Source: Dallia pectoralis (Eukaryota; Chordata; Actinopteri; Esociformes; Umbridae). From it: 64,000 nt of DNA. The stretch covers positions 1,426,001 to 1,490,000 of the forward strand of contig CM055744.1 of NCBI GenBank assembly GCA_029465975.1, given 5' to 3'. A program made the translations under genes and the position numbers. Every line of letters begins with the position of its first letter. Within the stretch, counting starts at the first letter, position 1. The notes beneath the pieces are model-generated. The model did no database searches, was not told the origin of the DNA, and saw only the letters and a program-made list of their open reading frames with translations. Shown piece after piece: positions 43,566 through 53,576 of the stretch.

Positions 43566-43589
43566 GACAGAGAGACAGAATGAAACCCA

Positions 43590-43860
43590 GATGTTATAGG
43601 CAGACAGACATGATAGGCAGGCAGACAGACAGACAGACAGACAGACAGATATAACAGGCAGACAGACAGATATAACAGGCAGACAGACAGACAGACAGAC
43701 AGACAGACTGACATAATAGACAGACAGACAGACTGACATAATAGGCAGACAGACAGACATAATAGGTAGGCAGGCAGACAGACATAATAGGCAGACAGAC
43801 AGACAGACCTAATAGGCAGACAGACAGACAAACAGACAGACATAATAGGCAGGCAGACAG
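43590..43860 (+). repeat. (CAGA)n compound microsatellite with ATAATAGG interruptions
   Basis: GACA/CAGA tetranucleotides are broken at semi-regular intervals by CATAATAGGCAG or TATAACAGGCAG. The tract stops about 70 bp before the 47-bp array. Confidence 0.95.
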
Positions 43861-43931
43861 TGAGGTCTGGTTGTTTGGTTTAGATGGAGAAACAGACCAG
43901 AGGACTGCATGTGCAAAGCTGCCTTTCAGTC

Positions 43932-46328
43932 CAGCTTATTCCATTCCACACTCTATTGGGTTCTACCTGTGTTATGGTCAGCTTATTCCAGTTCACACTC
44001 TATTGGGTTCTACCTGTGTTATGGTCAGCTTATTCCAGTCCACACTCTATTGGGTTCTACCTGTGTTATGGTCAGCTTATTCCATTCCACACTCTATTGT
44101 GTTCTACCTGTGTTATGGTCAGCTTATTTCAGTCCACACTCTATTCTGTTCTACCTGTGTTATGGTCAGCTTATTCCATTCCACACTCTATTGGGTTCTA
44201 CCTGTGTTATGGTCAGCTTATTCCATTCCACACTCTATTGGGTTCTACCTGTGTTATGGTCAGCTTATTCCAGTTCACACTCTATTGGGTTCTACCTGTG
44301 TTATGGTCAGCTTATTCCATTCCACACTCTATTGGGTTCTACCTGTGTTATGGTCAGCTTATTTCAGTCCACACTCTATTGGGTTCTACCTGTGTTATGG
44401 TCAGCTTATTCCATTCCACACTCTATTGGGTTCTACCTGTGTTATGGTCAGCTTATTCCATTCCACACTCTATTGGGTTCTACCTGTGTTATGGTCAGCT
44501 TATTCCAGTCCACACTCTATTGGGTTCTACCTGTGTTATGGTCAGCTTATTCCATTCCACACTCTATTGGGTTCTACCTGTGTTATGGTCAGCTTATTCC
44601 AGTTCACACTCTATTGTGTTCTACCTGTGTTATGGTCAGCTTATTCCATTCCACACTCTATTGGGTTCTACCTGTGTTATGGTCAGCTTATTCCAGTCCA
44701 CACTCTATTGGGTTCTACCTGTGTTATGGTCAGCTTATTCCAGTTCACACTCTATTGTGTTCTACCTGTGTTATGGTCAGCTTATTCCAGTCCACACTCT
44801 ATTGGGTTCTACCTGTGTTATGGTCAGCTTATTCCAGTCCACACTCTATTGTGTTCTACCTGTGTTATGGTCAGCTTATTCCATTCCACACTCTATTGGG
44901 TTCTACCTGTGTTATGGTCAGCTTATTCCAGTTCACACTCTATTGGGTTCTACCTGTGTTATGGTCAGCTTATTCCAGTCCACACTCTATTGGGTTCTAC
45001 CTGTGTTATGGTCAGCTTATTTCAGTCCACACTCTATTGGGTTCTACCTGTGTTATGGTCAGCTTATTTCAGTCCACACTCTATTGGGTTCTACCTGTGT
45101 TATGGTCAGCTTATTCACACTCAGTTCTACCTGTGTTATGGTCAGCTTATTTCATTCCACACTTTCTGTTCTACCTGTGTTATGGTCAGCTTATTCCATT
45201 CCACACTCTATTGGGTTCTACCTGTGTTATGGTCAGCTTATTTCAGTCCACACTCTATTGGGTTCTACCTGTGTTATGGTCAGCTTATTCCAGTTCACAC
45301 TCTATTGTGTTCTACCTGTGTTATGGTCAGCTTATTCCAGTTCACACTCTATTGGGTTCTACCTGTGTTATGGTCAGCTTATTCCAGTCCACACTCTATT
45401 GGGTTCTACCTGTGTTATGGTCAGCTTATTCCAGTCCACACTCTATTGGGTTCTACCTGTGTTATGGTCAGCTTATTCCAGTCCACACTCTATTGTGTTC
45501 TACCTGTGTTATGGTCAGCTTATTCCAGTCCACACTCTATTGTGTTCTACCTGTGTTATGGTCAGCTTATTCCAGTCCACACTCTATTGTGTTCTACCTG
45601 TGTTATGGTCAGCTTATTCCAGTCCACACTCTATTCTGTTCTACCTGTGTTATGGTCAGCTTATTCCAGTCCACACTCTATTGTGTTCTACCTGTGTTAT
45701 GGTCAGCTTATTCCAGTCCACACTCTATTGTGTTCTACCTGTGTTATGGTCAGCTTATTCCAGTCCACACTCTATTGTGTTCTACCTGTGTTATGGTCAG
45801 CTTATTCCAGTCCACACTCTATTCTGTTCTACCTGTGTTATGGTCAGCTTATTCCAGTCCACACTATTGTGTTCTACCTGTGTTATGGTCAGCTTATTCC
45901 AGTCCACACTCTATTGTGTTCTACCTGTGTTATGGTCAGCTTATTCCAGTCCACACTCTATTGTGTTCTACCTGTGTTATGGTCAGCTTATTCCAGTCCA
46001 CACTCTATTGTGTTCTACCTGTGTTATGGTCAGCTTATTCCAGTCCACACTCTATTCTGTTCTACCTGTGTTATGGTCAGCTTATTCCAGTCCACACTCT
46101 ATTGTGTTCTACCTGTGTTATGGTCAGCTTATTCCAGTCCACACTCTATTGTGTTCTACCTGTGTTATGGTCAGCTTATTCCAGTCCACACTCTATTGTG
46201 TTCTACCTGTGTTATGGTCATCTTATTCCAGTCCACACTCTATTCTGTTCTACCTGTGTTATGGTCAGCTTATTCCAGTCCACACTCTACTGTGTTCTAC
46301 CCTGTGTTCTGGTCAGCTTATTCCAGTT
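43932..46328 (+). repeat. 47-bp minisatellite, about 51 copies
   Basis: Unit: CCACACTCTATTGGGTTCTA, then CCTGTGTTATGGTCAGCTTA and TTCCATT. In the first half ATTGGG dominates with three spacer forms (TTCCATTCC, TTCCAGTTC, TTTCAGTCC); from about 45480 on nearly all units have ATTGTG or ATTCTG and TTCCAGTCC, and some blocks repeat in fixed order. Damaged units occur at 45110-45175. Since 47 is not a multiple of three and the unit lacks stops in each phase, all three plus frames stay open for over 800 codons; these are not genes. Confidence 0.97.
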
Positions 46329-46919
46329 CTTTAATTTTCTTTGTTTAACCACATCCCTTTTTTCCTTTTTACAGATTTACATTTCTTACTTTGATATCAA
46401 AAAAGCCTAACACAAGTGAAACAAAAGTAAAGAATTAACAACTAGATTAGCTGGTTTCATCGTTTTCTTAGTTTTACATTTTCCAAACTTATAAAATGCT
46501 TTTCCCAAAAGGCAATATTACATGTAGATTTTTCACATTGGGGTCACTCCGGCACGCTGGATAAATAGTCCTTGTGTTTAGCGCTTTCTGCTGTGCACCC
46601 AGCAGGGATCATAGATTGACACACTCTGATGGATTTGTCTCTATGTGCTCATATGGGTGAGTACACTTGTGCTCAGGTCTCTTGCTATCTACTGCTGCCT
46701 TTGTGTCCCTTTTTATCCCGATCTGAATATGACAGACAGGATAAAAATAGGCTTTAGCCTCAATTCTAGATGCAGCAATGTTGTCGTCTCGTTTTCCTCG
46801 GCCCTTCAACACAGAGCCAGGGAGTGCGGAGCATTTTCACATCCGCCCCGCCCTTAAAATACATGGAAGTGTTGAGCTTAGATATAGAATATGCCTAAGA
46901 TCATATGGAACTCACAAGT

Positions 46920-47560
46920 AGGGCTATATACGATTTAAGAGAATAATCAAACTGCAATCTGTATACCAATATTGGGATTTAATATGTAATTTATTTAAGC
47001 TATTATATTCTGTATTATTCAACTACGACAAAGACCGACCAACAAAATATTAGATATATTAAACATAAACTGTTCTTTAATGTAGGCCAGGCCCATATGT
47101 TATGATAAAATTCAGTGATGCATTAATTGATATGAATGACATATTTTTAATGATACGTTTATTATTAGTGTATTCACTGATTTGTTGAATTTACAGCCTT
47201 GTAAACATGTAATAATTATCATGACAACATTAAGCACTGACAAATAAGGTGTGAACATTAATATAGGCATTAGTAATAACAGTTATATAGTCACTGAAAT
47301 ATACAAATGATGACATGTGAATTTCTCTGAACCTTTCTAGACAGTCTTTAAATAAAGCAACTTTTGCAATGTTATCAAGGCAGGGTTTGCTCAATACTTG
47401 ATGATGTGCAGCATCTTGTTTTGCAGCCAAAATATTCCCATACAACTGAAGTACCGTTCCACTTTGACATTAAAGTTTCCCTAGTGTCAGGTTCTGTTGA
47501 GCCTGAAGCCATTGTACAACAGGCGTACCAAGTTGACATTTACTCCCCAGACTGATTTAC
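46920..47560 (-). mobile_element. hAT-like element remnant with BED zinc-finger fragment
   Basis: TAGGGCTATATACGATT near 46920 resembles an hAT terminus. Minus-strand reading from 47510 gives SKWNGTSVVWEYFG, then in the next frame KTDAAHHQVLSKPC-like and IAKVALFKDCLERFREIH. This pattern (VWxYFG...KPxC...NLFxHL...H) fits a BED-type zinc finger at the N-terminus of hAT transposases, with several zinc ligands lost. One frameshift at about 47420. Weak similarity, judged by pattern only. Confidence 0.4.
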
Positions 47561-47633
47561 TCTTGCATGTCAAATGACCAGAGTGTAAATGCAACCTATG
47601 CAGTTAAAAAAATCATAGTTTATCATATGGCAA

Positions 47634-48988
47634 TATAGAATTAACCTCAGCTCCTGATAGAGGCTATAGAATTAACCTCAGCTCCTGATAGAGGCTATAG
47701 AATTAACCTCAGCTCCTGATAGAGGCTATAGAATTAACCTCAGCTCCTGATAGAGGCTATAGAATTAACCTCAGCTCCTGATAGAGGCTATAGAATTAAC
47801 CTCAGCTCCTGATAGAGGCTATAGAATTAACCTCAGCTCCTGATAGAGGCTATAGAATTAACCTCAGCTCCTGATAGAGGCTATAGAATTAACCTCAGCT
47901 CCTGATAGAGGCTATAGAATTAACCTCAGCTGATAGAGGCTGTAGAATTAACTGCTCCTGATAGAGGCTGCTAGAATTAACCTCAGCTCCTGATAGAGGC
48001 TATAGAATTAACCTCAGCTCCTGATAGAGGCTATAGAATTAACCTCAGCTCCTGATAGAGGCTATAGAATTAACCTCAGCTCAGCTCCTGATAGAGGCTA
48101 TAGAATTAACCTCAGCTCCTGATAGAGGCTATAGAATTAACCTCAGCTCCTGATAGAGGCTATAGAATTAACCTCAGCTCCTGATAGAGGCTATAGAATT
48201 AACCTCAGCTCCTGATAGAGGCTATAGAATTAACCTCAGCTCCTGATAGAGGCTATAGAATTAACCTCAGCTCCTGATAGAGGCTCCTGATAGAGGCTAT
48301 AGAATTAACCTCAGCTCCTGATAGAGGCTATAGAATTAACCTCAGCTCCTGATAGAGGCTATAGAATTAACCTCAGCTCCTGATAGAGGCTATAGAATTA
48401 ACCTCAGCTCCAGATAGAGGCTATAGAATTAAACCTCAGCTCCTGATAGAGGCTATAGAATTAACCTCAGCTCCTGATAGAGGCTATAGAATTAACCTCA
48501 GCTCCTGATAGAGGCTATAGAATTAACCTCAGCTCCTGATAGAGGCTATAGAATTAACCTCAGCTCCTGATAGAGGCTATTAACCTCAGCTCCTGAAGAG
48601 GCTTAAATTAACCTCAGCTCCCGATAGAGGCTATAGAATTAACCTCAGCTCCTGATAGAGTCTATAGAATTAACCTCAGCTCCTGATAGAGGCTATAGAA
48701 TTAACCTCAGCTCCTGATAGAGGCTATAGAATTAACCTCAGCTCCTGATAGAGGCTATAGAATTAACCTCAGCTCCTGATAGAGGCTATAGATTAACCTC
48801 AGCTCCTGATAGAGGCTATAGAATTAACCTCAGCTCCTGATAGAGGCTATAGAATTAACCTCAGCTCCTGATAGAGGCTATAGAATTAACCTCAGCTCCT
48901 GATAGAGGCTATAGAATTAACCTCAGCTCCTGATAGAGGCTATAGAATTAACCTCAGCTCCTGATAGAGGCTATAGAATTAACCTCAG
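47634..48988 (+). repeat. 31-bp minisatellite, about 43 copies
   Basis: Unit: TAGAATTAACCTCAGCTCCT then GATAGAGGCTA. Most copies are identical. Clusters of damaged units with small deletions or insertions occur at 47925-47975, 48075-48090, 48275-48295 and 48575-48620. Each unit has an in-frame stop (TAG or TAA) in each phase, so no long frame is open. Confidence 0.97.
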
Positions 48989-50940
48989 TTGTTCTACAGC
49001 AGCTGGGGCTGTAAGGGGAGTCGTTGCGGTTGAAAAGCACAGAGAAATGATAAAGGATTTTTCAAGAAAGGTTTTTTCTTAAGATTCAAAGTGACAGAAA
49101 AAGACATGGAGGAGGATGAGCGTTTGAATATTTATCTTCTCAAGTATGTGTGTGTGTGTGTGCATCTGTGTGTATGTGTGCTCACTCAGCTCTTGTTCTT
49201 CTGGAGGACAAAGAAAAATGTAGCCACACGTGTCTGGAAGATGGAACAGAGACCCTGTTTTGAGGTAGAGACAGTGATAGTACTTGGTTGCCATGGTAGC
49301 GTTGCTGTTACTGCCTGTCACCCCTACTCAAAAAAACTAACTAAACTGTGTTCAATTGACTGTTTCCCTCTATCTCTCCCTTTATCCATCTCTTTTCCTC
49401 TCTTCCTCTGCTTCTCTCTCTCCATATCTCTTTCTATTTCTCTCTCCTTCCCTGATTTGTTTTTGTGTCTGCACACTGTCTGAAGTGAAAATGGATTTAG
49501 ATACTAGCAAAGATAAATGGCAACATGAAGAAAATGTTTTCCGAGACGTTTTATTATTCGCTTAACATTGAAAATCCGGTTGAGGTTGGTGTGTGTGTGC
49601 ATGTGTGTGAGTAAAGAGCAATAGGGAGACAGTAGAACATGTGTGTGTGTGTGTGTGTTAGCAGCCAGACAGTCAGTGCTTGACCCCAGGGTAACAATGA
49701 GGGGATGGTGGCTGATGAGGGTCAAGCTTCCTCTCTCTGCTGGCCCTTTTTATCCAGCCATGCATCATTTATTATCAATACCATGTCAGAATAAGGGTCA
49801 ATGTTATGCTGCAGCTGAGGCATGGCTATGGTAATTACACCACTGACACCTGGCATAGAGGGAACAGCAATGCTGGTTATGGTTGAACTAGCTAACTAGA
49901 CATAATACACTGATTATGTATGACATCGCTCAATGTCTCATTCAGGATACTGGTCTGCATTGATTAGAAGGGCAGGTGAAAAGTGCCAGGGGAGTTCCCA
50001 GTTACGGTTGGTGGCGAGTGGACATATTATGTCTGTTCTTTACCCCCTGGTGTGACAAATCACCAGGATGGCCTGGTTCTGTTCTCTTGCTCCGCTTGCT
50101 GACAGTTTGCGAGAGAGAATTAACCTGAGAGAGTGGAAGAGAGGACCTTGAAAAGAGATAAGGAGCGTGAAAAACAGTGACAGGAATGGGGTCAGGAAAA
50201 AGATGGAGTGAAAGAGAGCTTCAGACTTGGCGTGGGAGACTAAAAGGGTGAGTAAGGGAGAGAAGAGGTGTTGGGTTGAAGAACGGAGAGCCTTGCAGGA
50301 GTGAAAGAGACGGATGAAATACTGCTAATGGGAGAAGGGTGCGTCAGGTTGGGTATCGTAGAGTGGCCGGTGCTGGAGGAGGACTCAGAACAAGTTGTCT
50401 TTCTGTTTCCCATTAGCTGTCTGTGAGTGTAGGAGCTGGAGGAGGACTCAGAACAAGTTGTCTTTCTGTTTCCCATTAGCTGTCTGTGAGTGTTGCTTGA
50501 GATGGATCAGCTCATGGTGGTTTAGTGCCGGGAGTCTAACGGTGCACTTTGAAGCCAACACTTTGACAGTTACCTAACATTAGAACCTGAATAAGATCAA
50601 ACCCCGATGTTATTTACATCACTGTTGGCAGCAGGACCTATCGGAAAGACAACAAACCTTCGATTTGTCATATAAACTGTGTTAAACTAACTGTTTGAGA
50701 GGTTTCGTAAGCCCATTTGGACAGCAGCCTGGGCAGTAGAACTGAGCCGTTTACCCACTCACCGCAATGTAGTTGTCTGCCAAAATGAGGACCTTTATTT
50801 TTTACTGAGCATTAAGGGCAAAGTTACACTTGAGCTTTATTTAAGGAAAAAGAAAGATTTCAGTAGTAAAACCATGATTTTTATGATTCTTGACTGCAGA
50901 CCATGGATGTGAATGTGGAACTGCTTGAATTCTGACCACT
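48989..50940. other. No gene recognised; microsatellites and one short duplication
   Basis: (TG)n tracts at 49145-49185 and 49590-49662, and a CT-rich tract at 49370-49460. At 50366-50494 a block of about 63 bp (GCTGGAGGAGGACTCAGAAC ... TGTCTGTGAGTGT) occurs twice in tandem. The frame 49091-49483 is mostly simple repeat. Confidence 0.45.
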
Positions 50941-50945
50941 AGCAA

Positions 50946-51836
50946 CTAGTTGTGGAGGGATGAGGACCAACAAGCTGAAGTGAGATGAATATCAACTGGC
51001 TTCTAGTTGTGGAGGGATGAGGACCAACAAGCTGAAGTGAGATGAATATCAACTGGCTTCTAGTTGTGGTGGGATGAGGACCAACAAGCTGAAGTGAGAT
51101 GAATATCAACTGGCTTCTAGTTGTGGAGGGATGAGGACCAACAAGCTGAAGTGAGATGAATATCAACTGGCTTCTAGTTGTGGTGGGATGAGGACCAACA
51201 AGCTGAAGTGAGATGAATATCAACTGGCTTCTAGTTGTGGAGGGATGAGGACCAACAAGCTGAAGTGAGATGAATATCAACTGGCTTCTAGTTGTGGAGG
51301 GATGAGGACCAACAAGCTGAAGTGAGATGAATATCAACTGGCTTCTAGTTGTGGTGGGATGAGGACCAACAAGCTGAAGTGAGATGAATATCAACTGGCT
51401 TCTAGTTGTGGAGGGATGAGGACCAACAAGCTGAAGTGAGATGAATATCAACTGGCTTCTAGTTGGCTTCTAGTTGTGGAGGGATGAGGACCAACAAGCT
51501 GAAGTGAGATGAATATCAACTGGCTTCTAGTTGTGGAGGGATGAGGACCAACAAGCTGAAGTGAGATGAATATCAACTGGCTTCTAGTTGTGGAGGGATG
51601 AGGACCAACAAGCTGAAGTGAGATGAATATCAACTGGCTTCTAGTTGTGGTGGGATGAGGACCAACAAGCTGAAGTGAGATGAATATCAACTGGCTTCTA
51701 GTTGTGGTGGGATGAGGACCAACAAGCTGAAGTGAGATGAATATCAACTGGCTTCTAGTTGTGGTGGGATGAGGACCAACAAGCTGAAGTGAGATGAATA
51801 TCAACTGGCTTCTAGTTGTGGTGGGATGAGGACCAA
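50946..51836 (+). repeat. 57-bp minisatellite, about 15.6 copies
   Basis: Unit: AGTTGTGGAGGGATGAGGAC, then CAACAAGCTGAAGTGAGATG and AATATCAACTGGCTTCT. The only frequent variant is GGAGGG versus GGTGGG. One extra TAGTTGGCTTC is inserted at 51460. Because 57 is a multiple of three, a 19-residue unit (FISLQLVGPHPSTTRSQLI) stays open on the minus strand; I read this as by-product, as there is no start context or homology. Confidence 0.97.
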
Positions 51837-52074
51837 ATGGCAAAAAGTGTTTGATTCCAGGGATGTAGCATAATCCAAACTGCATTTTCATTAGAAAATG
51901 TGCACAGTATCATGATAAAGTACAAATGTATACCAAATGTGATAGTCCTGCCCTGTCCATCAAATAGACTTGTAGAATATCAAAATCCACCAAAATGTTA
52001 AATACAAATTAAAAGTGTTTTGTTTGTGAACACACACCAAAGAAACATATATCTTAAAACACATCTTAGCTGTA
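51837..52074. other. No recognisable feature
   Basis: Short AT-rich spacer. Confidence 0.4.
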
Positions 52075-52296
52075 TGTCACGTACACAGATGTAGAGCATA
52101 CTTGCTCTATTTCCAAGTAAGTAATTAACAACAAACAAAAGGCAGCAAACAGAGAGCACTTAACAAAAAATGAAACATAAAATGGCAGACAAACACTCAA
52201 TTTAAATAGGCTCCCAAGCTAACACAAGGCAGCTGACATTAATTGGGTAGAGAAACACATATACATGAGGCCTCGCTAGAGGTCCAGGCCCTGATA
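52075..52296 (-). mobile_element. LTR of a Gypsy-type retrotransposon (minus strand)
   Basis: On the plus strand it runs from TGTCACGTAC to CTGATA. The minus strand therefore ends in GTACGTGACA, the proper LTR terminus, and starts with a mutated TG (TATCAGGG). It directly follows, in minus orientation, a GGGGGGG polypurine tract (plus CCCCCCC at 52301-52307), the expected priming site for plus-strand synthesis. That order (internal, polypurine tract, LTR) supports a 3' LTR. Confidence 0.6.
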
Positions 52297-52945
52297 GTAC
52301 CCCCCCCAAAGGCGCATGCTCCTGACCACGCCACCAGGAACACCAAAGGGCGGGGCGCCAGCGCTGATGGTGGCTAAGGGCTCCAGAGCAGGAAGCGATG
52401 CCGAGTCCGGTCGAGGCTCCAGCCACGGAGCAGGACCGAGCACAGGAACCGGTTTGTGGCTTCGCCCCTGGACCGAGACATAGTGCAGGGGCTGGCGGTG
52501 GTCTGTCTCCGGAGTGGGACGAGGCACTGGAGCAGAGGGTGGCCCTGACAGGGAGCCAGAGCAAAGGATGGCTATGGCTGGCGCTCACGAGACCACCCTG
52601 GGAACCCCTCAGATAGCCACTCCGGTGAAGGTGGTCAGGGAAGCTCAGGGCTTGGAACCTGTGCTGGAAGTTTGGGTGTGGTACCGGCCGTACTGGCCAA
52701 CTAAAGGGTATCTGCCTATTGGTCTGAGGACAGGGAACCGGCCGTGGGAGGTGCCGGACTAAGCACTGGGTTGGGGAGGAGAATCTGCTGTGGAAGCTTA
52801 GTCCGAGGGACCAGCACTGGGGTTCTAGTGCAGGGAACCAGCCCAGGAGGTGCCAAATCAATGACTGGGTCAGAGCTGGGAATCGGCCATGGGGACTCAG
52901 GCCATAGTCACCTAAACCACTCACAGATGAAGGCTAATATCGCTG
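52297..52945 (-). mobile_element. 3' internal region of the same LTR retrotransposon
   Basis: GC-rich compared with the surroundings and adjacent to the polypurine tract. It has repetitive motifs such as GGGAACCGGCC, GGGACCAGCAC and AGGTGCC. In salmoniform Gypsy-type elements a GC-rich non-coding spacer of this kind lies between pol and the 3' LTR. Frames are open on both strands (240 codons on minus) but contain no protease, reverse transcriptase, RNase H or integrase motif, so I do not call a protein. Confidence 0.5.
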
Positions 52946-52949
52946 AATA

Positions 52950-53545
52950 AAATGCACTTTTTACCGGCTCATCTTCAAACATGTTGTAAAGTACACGGTC
53001 AAGACTCAATGTTGTATTGTTCTCCATTCAACCGGATTTGTTTTCACATGTCTTTTCCATAGGCATTGTGGGTCAGAACATTGAGCTCCATTGACTCCTC
53101 CCCCGTGGATCACCCTTGGGTGGGCTGAGGCTTGATAGCTCGCACCATTCGGTTGAGTTCTTCCTGAATTTGGAATGAATGAACTTGGGGAATAGTAGGC
53201 CATGTTTGGAGGGACATAAGGTTCCGGACCTCGTTTTCTAGGTTCATGCACTAATGGGCTTTCTGTGGCGTAGATAATGCACTGATTGTCAGAGGAGGAG
53301 ATGGCCTCTCATCCTGAGCCATTGTGCCAGTCGCATTGACCTGATGCCAATATTCTCCCCGTGTTCTGCCTCTTGTGCGTCCCTTCATTCTAACTCGCCT
53401 GCTTTGTCGAATATGTATATTCTCAGTCTCCCTCTGTAGGTGTTTCAATGCTACGGTGGCAAGTTGGGTCTGCAGGGATAGGGCTTTGTGTAGTGTGCGT
53501 GTGTGGCTGTGTTTGTTTGTGTGCACACTTTATGCTTGCATAGGA

Positions 53546-53576
<31 letters not shown>

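Noticed and set aside
43871..46410. Three overlapping open frames of about 820 codons
   Set aside because: A 47-bp unit without stops keeps every frame open; the three frames encode permutations of the same 47 residues.
50939..51891. Minus-strand 170- and 147-codon frames with a 19-residue repeat
   Set aside because: Caused by the 57-bp unit; one irregular insertion at 51460 splits the frame without any sign of selection.
52202..52924. 240-codon minus-strand protein
   Set aside because: Lies over the GC-rich spacer and the LTR border of a retrotransposon; Pro/Ser/His-rich without recognisable domain and open on the other strand as well.
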